From Mycobacterium palustre (GTDB lineage Bacteria; Actinomycetota; Actinomycetes; Mycobacteriales; Mycobacteriaceae), in NCBI RefSeq assembly GCF_002101785.1, contig NZ_LQPJ01000109.1:124001-188000 (forward strand): a stretch of DNA of 64,000 bases, read 5' to 3'. Below, piece by piece: positions 44,329-52,802 of the stretch. Under the pieces are notes generated by a model. It searched no databases, had not been told where the DNA came from, and was given only the letters and a program-made list of their open reading frames with translations. Both the position numbers and the translations under genes were made by a program. Positions within the stretch are counted from its first letter, which is position 1; each line of letters starts with the position of its first letter.

Positions 44329-45963
44329 GTGGTGGATGACGATCGTCCGGGAACGCTGATGTCCGTTGTGGACGTTCTACATGAGCACAGCGGCGTGTCG
44401 ACGCGGTGGACCACTGTCAACATGGCCGAAGTGCTCCCCGGCGTCCTCACCCCGCTCGGATGGACATTCTGGCGAGAACCGGCGGAGATCGGCCTGCGCG
44501 GAGCTTTCGTTGACGCCGGCGTGCTGCCACGCCGTGACCTACCCCCGCCGGCGTGCGTCGATGACCGTCTGACGGCTCTGTTTTATGGCCGGTACGCGGC
44601 CAACCTCAGCCTCATTGCGTCGCTCTGCGATCTCATCCCAGGTTCGTCGGGAGAGAGTTTCGAAATCCAGATCTTCGGCAGTGCTGATCCAGGTGTCCTG
44701 CGGGGCAAGTCAAGACGACGTTATCCGGTGGTGGTTACGCGAATGCCGGTAGCGGTCGCCACCCTACCTCGGCGGCTCAGGACACGGCGATCGGAGATGG
44801 ACGCCTGGTGGCGGCAGGCGGTGACGAATCCGGTAGGTCCGCCGGTTGAGCGGATGGCGGCTGCACGCGAACAGCTGCGGCGATCACTGCGGATTCACTT
44901 GTTCTGCTCGCTGGTCGCCCAGGCCTGCTACGACCAGCTGGCTCGCCTGGCGGTTCGGGCGGACATGCCCGGGCTGGAGCTGCAGCTGATGTCAGGGTAC
45001 GGAGGCCTGGAAGAATCGCTGATCGCGGACGATCTGTGGAAGGTGTCACGAGGGTCGATCACGATGGCCGCGTTCTTAAAACGACACGGGTACCACGGGC
45101 CCGCCGAGGGCGAGTTGTCGAGCCGCCCATGGCGCGAGGATGCGACTCCGGTGCATGAACTTTCGCTTGCTTATGCGCGCATGCCCGAAAGCGAGGCACC
45201 ACTCGCGCGGGCGGACGAGCGCCTGACCGCGCGCCGCAGCGCCGAGCGACGGTTGCTGGGCGCGTTACCCATACTGCGCAGAGCACCGGCCATCGGCGCG
45301 TTGCGTGCCGCATCGACCTTCCTGCCATTGCGGGAAGTCGGCAAGGTCGCATTCCTGCAGGCGATCGATGCCGGTCGGGCGGCTGCACGCGGCCTTGGAC
45401 ATCAGCTGTACCAGGCAGGCCGCATCGACGACCCTGATGACGTCTTCTTTCTGACCTGGGACGAACTCAGCACTGGGGAAATTCCGGGGAAGGCCGCTGA
45501 GCTTGTTGCCGAACGGCGGACGTTGCACAGAAGGTATCAGCGGTTGCGGCTGCCGGAGCGGTGGACGGGACCTCCGAAACCGGCGCCGGTCGACGACGAC
45601 TGCACCGCACTTTCTGGCATCGCGGTCTATCCAGGGGTCGTGGAAGGCACGGCCCGTGTCATCACCGACCCGGCCAACGCTGAAGGTTTCGAGCCGGGTG
45701 ACGTCCTCGTCTGCGAAACCACCGACCCGAGCTGGGTGGTGTTCTTCCAACTCGCCGCGGCCATCGTTATCGACGTCGGGGGGCCACTGAGCCACGGAGC
45801 CATCGTTGCGCGCGAAATGGGGGTGCCCGCGGTGATCAACACCCGCAGGGCTACCAAGCTCGTCCGCGACGGCGACCGTATCCGTGTCGATGGCGCCACT
45901 GGAGTCGTGACGATACTGCGCACCGGTGAGGTGGAATCGCTAACAGAATCGACGAGGAGCTGA
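44329..45963 (+). CDS. PEP-synthase/RPH-like protein without ATP-binding domain, copy 3
   Basis: A 544-residue protein of the headless type. The middle domain starts RWTTVNMAEVLPGVLTPLGW and contains EMDAWWRQAV and KRHGYHGPAEGELSSRPW; the swivel domain has GDVLVCETTDPSW and GGPLSHGAIVAREMG with His489. No ATP-grasp domain is present. The start GTG at 44329 gives the same length as the 13214 product; ATG 44359 is an alternative. The CrtC/AttH-like gene follows after one base. The separate ATP-binding function could come from PpdK (5308) or the 26736 dikinase, but this is inference. Confidence 0.82.
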   Translation: MVDDDRPGTLMSVVDVLHEHSGVSTRWTTVNMAEVLPGVLTPLGWTFWREPAEIGLRGAFVDAGVLPRRDLPPPACVDDRLTALFYGRYAANLSLIASLCDLIPGSSGESFEIQIFGSADPGVLRGKSRRRYPVVVTRMPVAVATLPRRLRTRRSEMDAWWRQAVTNPVGPPVERMAAAREQLRRSLRIHLFCSLVAQACYDQLARLAVRADMPGLELQLMSGYGGLEESLIADDLWKVSRGSITMAAFLKRHGYHGPAEGELSSRPWREDATPVHELSLAYARMPESEAPLARADERLTARRSAERRLLGALPILRRAPAIGALRAASTFLPLREVGKVAFLQAIDAGRAAARGLGHQLYQAGRIDDPDDVFFLTWDELSTGEIPGKAAELVAERRTLHRRYQRLRLPERWTGPPKPAPVDDDCTALSGIAVYPGVVEGTARVITDPANAEGFEPGDVLVCETTDPSWVVFFQLAAAIVIDVGGPLSHGAIVAREMGVPAVINTRRATKLVRDGDRIRVDGATGVVTILRTGEVESLTESTRS

Positions 45964-45964
45964 C

Positions 45965-47029
45965 ATGCCGCTGGGCGCTCATCCGCCAGAGATCGATCTC
46001 TACTATTTCACTCCGCCGGAAGGCCAGCACTGGGAACCGCATCGCATCCACACCAACTACTTCGGGTTGACCGTCCCGGAAGCTCGCCTGGGGGCCTACA
46101 TCTACTTGCGGTGCCACCCCGAGTTTCGCCTCTGCCACGGGGGCGTGGTCGTATTCGATGACTTCGACGCCGTTGACCCGCTCGACTCGGTGTGGTGTGA
46201 CTACGAGATCTCGATGCCGTGGCCGACCATCGGAGACCGCTCGGTCTCCACGGCCAACGGATTGCGCTTCGACATTGTCGACCCGGGTCGGGTGATCCGA
46301 ATCCGCTATGGCCAAAGCGACGACCTGACCCATCTCGACGTCACTGCGACCGCGGTGACACCGCTGATTGCCCGGCCGTACATCATGCCCGGGGAGGAGC
46401 AGCACCACGACGTGGACCGGTCCCAAGGTGGGATCGAGCAGATGATGCGTTACATCGGTCAGATCACCGTCCGGGGCGTCCGGCACGCCGTCGATTGTTA
46501 TGACTTGCGGGACCGGTCCTGGAACCAGATTCGCGTCGAGCGTCGCGGTGCCGTCAGGGTGCCGCCGATTTGTCTCACCCCGATGCGTTTCGGTGATGAC
46601 TTGATGCTCAACCACATCGGATTCGAGGCGCCCGACAGTGAACCGGCTTGGAAGGGCCTGTATGACCTGCCCGACGACTACCGCAAGCCCATCTTCGGGT
46701 GGGTTTACACAGCCGGTGACCCCGCTGCTCGCAGCATCACGCGAGTAACCCGCAACGTTTTGGCCTACCACCCGTTCAACCACATGCCCACCAGGCAGGA
46801 ATTGCAGATCGAAGACGAATCGGGCCGGACCCACCGGTTCAGCGGTGAGGCGCTCTCCGTCGGCGTCATCCCGACATGGCCGAATGCCACGTTCCGCGAC
46901 AGCGTCTATCGCTGGCACGACGAACGCGGCCGTGTCTGCTACTCGGCCACCCAGGAAATGTGGTTCGACGATTATCAGCGGCTGATGAAGCAGCGCAGCG
47001 CGCGGGCGAGGTCGACCCGTTCCGCGTAA
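45965..47029 (+). CDS. CrtC/AttH-like lipocalin-fold protein, partner of 44329 protein
   Basis: A 354-residue soluble protein. The family marker appears as LRDRSWNQIRVERRGAVR, with Asn in place of Gly; the N-terminal region HWEPHRIHTNYFGLTVPEAR and YIYLRCHPEFRLCHGGVVVF matches the other copies. GAGGAG is 6 bases from the ATG, which is one base after the preceding stop, so the two genes are strictly coupled. Two conserved-looking histidines (QHHDVDRS) are specific for this copy. The reaction is unknown; its position supports a joint role with the swivel protein. Confidence 0.78.
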   Translation: MPLGAHPPEIDLYYFTPPEGQHWEPHRIHTNYFGLTVPEARLGAYIYLRCHPEFRLCHGGVVVFDDFDAVDPLDSVWCDYEISMPWPTIGDRSVSTANGLRFDIVDPGRVIRIRYGQSDDLTHLDVTATAVTPLIARPYIMPGEEQHHDVDRSQGGIEQMMRYIGQITVRGVRHAVDCYDLRDRSWNQIRVERRGAVRVPPICLTPMRFGDDLMLNHIGFEAPDSEPAWKGLYDLPDDYRKPIFGWVYTAGDPAARSITRVTRNVLAYHPFNHMPTRQELQIEDESGRTHRFSGEALSVGVIPTWPNATFRDSVYRWHDERGRVCYSATQEMWFDDYQRLMKQRSARARSTRSA

Positions 47030-47061
47030 GAATCACCGGCGCGGCACATCTGGTGCGCGGG

Positions 47062-47165
47062 TGAGCTGTCGATCATCGGCGCGGTGAACATGATCTTCCT
47101 CGTGGTCTACCCGCTGCCGCATCCGTTCCGGTGCCGCTCACGGGCCGACGTTCGCCGACCATAAA
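47062..47165 (+). pseudogene. Possible vestige of an AveC-like gene
   Basis: After the stop of the 45965 gene a plus-strand frame reads ELSIIGAVNMIFLVVYPLPH and ends at a TAA near 47163. The part IGAVNMIFLVVY resembles the penultimate segment of the 35508 AveC-like protein (IGFVNMLFFVLYNVLNTW). No start or remainder of the gene is present. It may be the scar of a lost AveC-like gene that once followed the swivel/CrtC-like pair. The match is short and this is a tentative call. Confidence 0.35.
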
Positions 47166-47201
47166 CCGGATTTCATGAAGCAATCCTCTGCCCTTTCGGG
47201 A

Positions 47202-48395
47202 TCACGAGGGCTGGCGTAGACCCACCTCGGACCCACCCGGACTCGAGTTCGCCCCCTTGATCAGGGCTGCGAGTTCGAAGGCGCGTCGTAGCCCTTCGGG
47301 CGTCTCGTGTGCGGGCCTGGTCAGCGGGAAGAAATCGACGATCTGGACGAAGTTGACGCCTGCCTCGACATACGGCGCGATGGCATCGGACATTTCTTGC
47401 ACAGTGCCGTGGTGCCAGGATTTGCGAACAATCTCGGGAGTCGCGCGAGCAAGAACGTCGTTTATCGCGGGCTCCGAGTACGTCAGTGGCAGCATATCGG
47501 TGGCATAGTGCCACGAATCACCCTTCGGAGGTTCGACGCCTTCGGCGCGCCAGGCGGCCGAGTGAAATCTGCCCATGGTGGCCGAGATCCAGCGAATGTA
47601 GTCGTTTTTCATGGCGATCTCGATAGCCGTCGGGTCCTCGTTAATGAGGCAGATCCACCACAGGCCGAAGCCGAACGCTTCGGGATCGCGCCCGAGTCGC
47701 GCAAGGGTCCGCTTCATGCCCGCGATCTGCTCGGCGGCCTGCTCGGGGTTGGTCCATACGAATGGCGCCGCGGTGCAGAACCCGTCGCCGTAGCGTATTG
47801 CCGCGTCGATGAGCCGAGGACCGCCGCCAAGTGCCCACAGCTGCGGCGGTACGGCCGGTCGCGCGCCTCCCAGCCACGCCTGCTGAAGGTTCCAGTGGTG
47901 GCCCTCGTGATTAATGGGTGCGGTGTCGTTCATGAACTTGCGGAAGATCCGGAAGGTGTCCTCCAGGCGCTTGGCTCCTTGAGAACGCTTGTGGCCAAAG
48001 GGCTTACATTGCTTTAGCTCGCCGGCGCCCATCTGAACCATAGTGGCCGCGCCGCTCACGTCGGCCAGTGTCATCAATGTCTGGGTGAACTCCGCGGGCC
48101 CGCGTCGTACCGCATCGCTTGTGGTGACCAGGCCGAAGCCGGGCACTGCGGTTGCGATATGAGCCAGCACAACGTACGGGTCGGGGAAAGAGTCGATATC
48201 GGGCATGAGCGCTGCCAGTGGTGAGTTGTCCGGCCGCCACAACGCGGGCGGAGCGAAAAACGTCATCTGATCCCACACCGTGAGTGAGTCGATGACGCCG
48301 CTGGCCTGAATTGCGCGTGCGGTGTCGATCGCGGTGGCGATCGGCAGGTGGCGGCTGTAGACGATCGGAAGGTTGACGTGGACGCCGCTAGACAT
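47202..48395 (-). CDS. LLM-class flavin/F420-dependent oxidoreductase
   Basis: A 397-residue luciferase-like oxidoreductase: VIDSLTVWDQMTFFAPPALW, VTTSDAVRRGPAEFTQTLMT, GAATMVQMGAGELKQCKPFG, QLWALGGGPRLIDAAIRYGD and a C-terminal AGVNFVQIVDFFP. The size and the GAGE-KQ-KPFG motif match the long mycobacterial LLM proteins that probably use F420. It is a tandem paralogue of the 48388 product, overlapping it by 8 bp, so it follows in the same operon. The ATG at 48395 is chosen because the upstream frame has no family similarity. Confidence 0.87.
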   Translation of the reverse strand: MSSGVHVNLPIVYSRHLPIATAIDTARAIQASGVIDSLTVWDQMTFFAPPALWRPDNSPLAALMPDIDSFPDPYVVLAHIATAVPGFGLVTTSDAVRRGPAEFTQTLMTLADVSGAATMVQMGAGELKQCKPFGHKRSQGAKRLEDTFRIFRKFMNDTAPINHEGHHWNLQQAWLGGARPAVPPQLWALGGGPRLIDAAIRYGDGFCTAAPFVWTNPEQAAEQIAGMKRTLARLGRDPEAFGFGLWWICLINEDPTAIEIAMKNDYIRWISATMGRFHSAAWRAEGVEPPKGDSWHYATDMLPLTYSEPAINDVLARATPEIVRKSWHHGTVQEMSDAIAPYVEAGVNFVQIVDFFPLTRPAHETPEGLRRAFELAALIKGANSSPGGSEVGLRQPS

Positions 48396-49575
48396 CCGCG
48401 CCCACCCGTTTAGGGGCATTCTCGTCGTCGGCAACGAGACCCTTGAGGTGGCTGCTCACGGCGATGCTGCGGCCGAGTGCGGCGGGGAGTTCGTCGGGTT
48501 GCAGCACGAACGAAGCCATGTCCAGGATACCGACGAAGTCGACCCCGGCATCGATGAACGGCCGGAATTGCGCGACGGCTTCGGCGGGTGACCCGTAGAA
48601 GTAGGACTTTTCGGCCATTTCGCGGGTGGCGCGGCCTGCCCACTCCTCGACTTCGGTCGTGCTCATCGATAGTGGCAGCATTTTCATCGCGTAGTGCCAG
48701 TCCCTTGGCATGGGTGGTTCGATGCCCTCTGCGTCCCAGTCGGATTGGTTGATACGGCCGGCGACGGCGGTGAGCCAGCGGGTCAGTTTGTTATCCAGCG
48801 CACGGTCGACCACGTCGGGATCCTCGTGCAGCAGCATCGTCGCCCAGACGCCAAATCTGAAGGCGTCGGGGTCACGGCCCTTGCGTGCCAACTGTGTCCG
48901 CATCGCTTCGCGTTCCTCGGCAAACTTCGCCGGCGAGCTCCATACGAATGGGCACATCGTGCAGAAGCCGTCGCCGTAGCTGGTCGCCAGATCGATGATG
49001 CGGGGTCCGCCGCCCAGACCCCACAGCTGAGGCCGGTTGGCCTTGGCGGTCCCGATCCACGCGTCGGTCAGCGTGGTGTGGTGACCTTCGAACGTAATCG
49101 GGCCATCGGTTGTCATCAGCCTGTCGAAGATGCGGTAGAAGTCTTCGAGCCGATTGATGCCGTGCGCCCGATTCCAGCCAAATGGCTTGGTTTGCTTTAT
49201 TTCTCCGGCGCCGATTTGCACGATCGTGCGGCCGCCGGTGAGGTCGGCCAGGGTGAGCATCGACTGGGCCAATTCGGCCGGTCCACGCCGGATCGAGTCG
49301 GTCGACAGCACGATTCCCAGGTTCGGCGCCCACGCCGAGGCGTAACCGGCCATCGTCCAAATATCGGGAAAGCTGTCGCAATCGGGCATGACCGCCGCCA
49401 AAGGCGTGTTCTCTGGCGTCCACAGCCCCTGCGGGTACCAAGAGGTCAATTGATCCCACACTTGGAAGTAGTCGACGACGCCGCTGGCGGCGATCGCCTG
49501 CGCCGTCTGACCGAACGCCGCAGGAGGGCGATGCCGATCGACTGTTACGGGGATGCTTGTCTCGAGTGTTGGCAC
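48388..49575 (-). CDS. LLM-class flavin/F420-dependent oxidoreductase
   Basis: A 395-residue paralogue of the following gene: VVDYFQVWDQLTSWYPQGLW, STDSIRRGPAELAQSMLTLA, RTIVQIGAGEIKQTKPFGWN, QLWGLGGGPRIIDLATSYGD and FVGILDMASF. It opens a two-gene minus-strand operon that diverges from the membrane gene at 49743. Two such enzymes made together could act on successive intermediates or form a heteromer. Upstream, TAAACGTATGTTCA and related CGTATGTT repeats provide probable regulation. Confidence 0.88.
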   Translation of the reverse strand: MPTLETSIPVTVDRHRPPAAFGQTAQAIAASGVVDYFQVWDQLTSWYPQGLWTPENTPLAAVMPDCDSFPDIWTMAGYASAWAPNLGIVLSTDSIRRGPAELAQSMLTLADLTGGRTIVQIGAGEIKQTKPFGWNRAHGINRLEDFYRIFDRLMTTDGPITFEGHHTTLTDAWIGTAKANRPQLWGLGGGPRIIDLATSYGDGFCTMCPFVWSSPAKFAEEREAMRTQLARKGRDPDAFRFGVWATMLLHEDPDVVDRALDNKLTRWLTAVAGRINQSDWDAEGIEPPMPRDWHYAMKMLPLSMSTTEVEEWAGRATREMAEKSYFYGSPAEAVAQFRPFIDAGVDFVGILDMASFVLQPDELPAALGRSIAVSSHLKGLVADDENAPKRVGADV

Positions 49576-49636
49576 GGCTACCGGCTTTCTTCCGTCTGCC
49601 CGCCTGGCGGGAGAGCTGGATGCAGCGCTGGATCAG

Positions 49637-49684
49637 TAAACGTATGTTCACACATGATCTCGTATGTTACCGTCGCCACATACG
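49637..49684. promoter_or_regulatory. CGTATGTT repeats in divergent promoter
   Basis: TAAACGTATGTTCA (49637-49650), CTCGTATGTTAC (49659-49670) and inverted CACATACGTCTG (49677-49688) share the core CGTATGTT/ACATACG. The first differs from the perfect palindrome at 40404-40417 in two bases. They lie between the LLM operon (-) and the membrane gene (+), so one regulator could control both. Confidence 0.5.
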
Positions 49685-49742
49685 TCTGAAAATAGTTATC
49701 TGCCTTTAGAGATCGAGGCATTCGACACCAGAGGTAACGGCG

Positions 49743-50492
49743 ATGACTTTAACGACCACTGTCCGTCCGGAACGCCATGTCGAGGACATAGCGCAGCGGC
49801 TGTGCATGCTTGCCGGGCCGTTGACGCTGATCGGCTTCGCTGTCGGCGCTATCCCGATTGGGCATTTCGTTCCGCCGTTCATCGCGCCGGACGAGACGGC
49901 CGTGCAGGTCGCCTCGATGTACGCTGCGCACGCGACGCGCATTCGCTGGGGCGCGATGATCTCCATGATCAGCCTGTCGATGTTGGCTCCATGGGGGATT
50001 GCGGTCGCCGTCCAGACGCGCCGACTGGGTGCCCGATCGCAGACGCTGTGTTACGTGCAGATCGCTTGCGCCGCCATCTCCACGACGATCATCGTCTTCA
50101 TGTGTATGTTCTGGGCCATCCCGGCATTCCGACCCGGTGACGTGCCCCCAGATATCGTCCGCGTGCTCAACGACATTGCATACTTTCTGATCGTTTGGCC
50201 GTACTTCCCATTCACCATCTGGGTACTGTCGGTCGGGCTGGCGGTGCTGCTCGATTCCGGCGACGAGCCTGTCTTTCCGCGTTGGGTGGGATATTTCAGC
50301 ATATGGAACGCTATTTCGTATCTGCCGGCGGGCTTTATGTGTTTTTTCCATAACGGTCCGATCGCCTGGACCGGGGCGCTGGCTCTCTATGTCCCGTTAG
50401 CGAGCTTCTTCACCTGGATGGTGATCATCACCGTCTACGGATTTCGCAACCTGCGCCGGACCGCCGGTGCCATGCCACCCGGCTATGCGTAA
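49743..50492 (+). CDS. PPPSP-type membrane protein, copy 6
   Basis: A 249-residue membrane protein of the repeated family: RLCMLAGPLTLIGFAVGA, HFVPPFIAPDETAVQVASMY (loop altered to PPFIAP), APWGIAVAVQTRRLG, PAFRPGDVPPDIVRVLNDIAYF, FPRWVGYFSIWNAISYL and HNGPIAWTGALALYVPL. The conserved asparagine of the WNG motif is threonine here. AGGTAACGG precedes the ATG. It is transcribed away from the LLM pair and converges with the acyl-CoA dehydrogenase gene with only 10 bp between. Function unknown. Confidence 0.82.
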   Translation: MTLTTTVRPERHVEDIAQRLCMLAGPLTLIGFAVGAIPIGHFVPPFIAPDETAVQVASMYAAHATRIRWGAMISMISLSMLAPWGIAVAVQTRRLGARSQTLCYVQIACAAISTTIIVFMCMFWAIPAFRPGDVPPDIVRVLNDIAYFLIVWPYFPFTIWVLSVGLAVLLDSGDEPVFPRWVGYFSIWNAISYLPAGFMCFFHNGPIAWTGALALYVPLASFFTWMVIITVYGFRNLRRTAGAMPPGYA

Positions 50493-50502
50493 TCGTTCGC
50501 GG

Positions 50503-51642
50503 CTAGCGGAGGCCGAGCGATCCGCTGATGATCTCGCGCTGGATCTCGTTGGTGCCGGCATAGATTGGCAGCACGAGTGAATGGCGCACGTGGCTTTCCA
50601 TGTCGTATTCGGTCGCGTAACCGTAGCCGCCCATCATCTGCATGCCCTCCAGCGCGATGCGCTTGGCTACTTCGGAAGTCTTGATCTTGGCCATCGACGT
50701 CATGCGCGTCGTGACTGGGTCGGCGCCCCGTTCGAGGCGCTGGGCAACCTCATAGGTGAGTAGGCGTGCGCATTCAAGCTCGGTCGCGAGGTCGGCGATG
50801 CGATGGCGCAGCGCCTGGAACGTACCGATCGCCTTGCCGAACTGCTTGCGCTCCTTGACGTATGTGATCACGTCGTCGAGGGCGCGCTGACCAATGCCGA
50901 GACCGACCGCCGCGCCCAGCAGCCGCTCGCCGTCGAGGCCGGCCATGATCTGCGGGAAGCCGCGCCCGATCTCGCCGACTACGTTCTCGGCGGGCACGAA
51001 GCAGTCGCTAAAGAAAACGTCGTTGACCTCACGGCCACCCAGCGTCGAGATACGGCGTGTTTCAATACCTTGCGCGTTGCGCGGCACTTCGAAGACGGTC
51101 AGACCCGCGTGCGGTTTCTCGTCGCGGCTCGTTCGTGCCACCAACAAAATCCGCCCCGCCCGGTGCGCATAGGAGCACCATGTCTTTTGGCCGTTGAGAA
51201 CGTAACCGTCGCCTACCGCATCCGCCCGGCAGGCGATGGCCGCGACATCCGATCCCGCACCGGGCTCGGAGATAGAGATCGACATGACCTCACCGGCTGC
51301 GATCGCGGACAGCGCCTCACGCTTTTGCTCTTCCGACCCGAATCGCTTGTAGCATCCCGCGACGGTCGTCGTCGGACCGAGCGCCTTGACGGGCGCCAGT
51401 CCCCGCCATAGCTCCTCGAACAGGATCGTCTGCTCCACATAGGTCCCACCGGAGCCGCCGTATTCCTCGGGGATCGCCACGCCCAGCCAGCCGAGCTCGG
51501 CGAGCTTCTTGTAGAGGATCGAGGACTGGTCTTCCTCGTCGGGATCGAGCAACGCCTCACGCTGTTCACGCGTGCCGCACTCGCGCGCGCAGAAGTCGCG
51601 AACCGCCTGCTGAAAATCCTGTTGTTCTACCGTGAGACTCAC
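50503..51642 (-). CDS. Acyl-CoA dehydrogenase, helix-G glutamate type
   Basis: A 379-residue acyl-CoA dehydrogenase: GVAIPEEYGGSGGTYVEQ, SISISEPGAGSDVAAIAC, GQKTWCSYAHRAG, KERKQFGKAIGTFQALRHRI and GGYGYATEYDMESHV. At the classical base position it has IYAGTNEIQ, Ala for Glu, but Glu239 in MAGLDGERLLG stands at the helix-G position used by isovaleryl- and long-chain acyl-CoA dehydrogenases, so activity on branched or bulky acyl-CoA is plausible. The GTG at 51642 overlaps the stop of the upstream acyl-CoA dehydrogenase (GTGA). Paired acyl-CoA dehydrogenases often form heterotetramers in mycobacteria. Confidence 0.9.
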   Translation of the reverse strand: MSLTVEQQDFQQAVRDFCARECGTREQREALLDPDEEDQSSILYKKLAELGWLGVAIPEEYGGSGGTYVEQTILFEELWRGLAPVKALGPTTTVAGCYKRFGSEEQKREALSAIAAGEVMSISISEPGAGSDVAAIACRADAVGDGYVLNGQKTWCSYAHRAGRILLVARTSRDEKPHAGLTVFEVPRNAQGIETRRISTLGGREVNDVFFSDCFVPAENVVGEIGRGFPQIMAGLDGERLLGAAVGLGIGQRALDDVITYVKERKQFGKAIGTFQALRHRIADLATELECARLLTYEVAQRLERGADPVTTRMTSMAKIKTSEVAKRIALEGMQMMGGYGYATEYDMESHVRHSLVLPIYAGTNEIQREIISGSLGLR

Positions 51643-52802
51643 GCTTGCGGAAACCTTCTGTCGGGAAACAGGCCCGCGGCCACGCCGTTGCGCAACACGG
51701 CCGGCGCGCCGCCGGCTACCACGTTGGTGACGCAGTCGCGATGGATGCGCTGAATGGGGTAATCGGTGGTCACGCCGTAGCCCCCGTGCAGTTCCATGGC
51801 TTTCAGGGTGATCTGCGGACCGACCGTGGCGCCGAACAGCTTGGCCTGAGTCACCTCCGCAAGTTTGGGGAAGCGGCCTTCGATCGCGGAGGACGCCGCA
51901 CGGTAGGCGAGCAGTCGCAGCGCCTCGATCTGCACCCACATGTCGGCAAGCGAGTGATACACGGCCTGAAAGTCGATGATCTGCTTGCCGAACGCCTCGC
52001 GCTGTTGGGTGTACTTGGCGGCCTCGTCATACGCCGCCTGACTGAAGCCCAGCCAAAATCCGCAATTGTGTAGGCGCTCGAGGTTGAATGCGGTCATCAA
52101 CCGGGCGAACTGGCCGGGGCCGACGATGACGTTCTCGGCGGGCACCCGGACATCGCGCAAGACCATGTTGCCGTGATGGATGCCGCGATCGCCAATATAG
52201 ACGGGCCCGCGTTGGACCTCCACACCGGGCATTGTGCTTTCCACGACGATGGCGCCGATCCCTTTGGCGCCCGGCACGTCGTCGAAGCGCACGAAAGTGG
52301 CGTTGAGATCGTTGACGTTCGAACCTGTCAGAAAACTCTTGGTGCCGTTGAGGATGAAGTCGTCACCATCGCGGACCGCCGTGGTGCTCAGATGTGTCAA
52401 AGCGGAACCGGCATCCGGTTCGGTGAGCGCGATGTTGCATGCCCGACGGCCGGCGACGATGTCGTGCAGATACTTTTCACGCACGGCGTCGCTGCCCAGC
52501 AGGAACATCGATGGCCCCGGACCGCTGGTGCAGAACACCGGTTCCGGCGGCAGCCAGGACTGCGCATACCGAAACAGCGCCTCCACCACTATCAGGTACT
52601 CCACCGCGCCGCCGCCCTGACCGCCGTACTCGGTGGGCATCGCGACGCCGAGAAGGCCTTCCGCGCCAACACGGTCGAAGATCTCGCGGTAGGGCGCCTC
52701 GTCCGACTCGTCCCATTCGCGGGCGTGCTCGGCGAAAGACCGGCCGAGCTTTTCGGCGCGAGCCTGTAGGTCTTGCTGCTTCGGTGTCAGGGTAAAGTCC
52801 AC
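51639..52802 (-). CDS. Acyl-CoA dehydrogenase, partner of 50503
   Basis: A 387-residue acyl-CoA dehydrogenase: GVAMPTEYGGQGGGAVEYL, IALTEPDAGSALTHLSTT, GTKSFLTGSNVNDLN, QQREAFGKQIIDFQAVYHSL and HGGYGVTTDYPIQRIHRD. The helix-G glutamate is Glu242 in AFNLERLHN; the C-terminal site is VAGGAPAVLRN without glutamate. The GTG follows directly on the stop of the acyl-CoA synthetase (TAAGTG). With the 50503 product it resembles the FadE26-FadE27 arrangement next to FadD17 in the M. tuberculosis cholesterol regulon. Whether the substrate is a sterol side chain is not shown here. Confidence 0.9.
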   Translation of the reverse strand: MDFTLTPKQQDLQARAEKLGRSFAEHAREWDESDEAPYREIFDRVGAEGLLGVAMPTEYGGQGGGAVEYLIVVEALFRYAQSWLPPEPVFCTSGPGPSMFLLGSDAVREKYLHDIVAGRRACNIALTEPDAGSALTHLSTTAVRDGDDFILNGTKSFLTGSNVNDLNATFVRFDDVPGAKGIGAIVVESTMPGVEVQRGPVYIGDRGIHHGNMVLRDVRVPAENVIVGPGQFARLMTAFNLERLHNCGFWLGFSQAAYDEAAKYTQQREAFGKQIIDFQAVYHSLADMWVQIEALRLLAYRAASSAIEGRFPKLAEVTQAKLFGATVGPQITLKAMELHGGYGVTTDYPIQRIHRDCVTNVVAGGAPAVLRNGVAAGLFPDRRFPQA

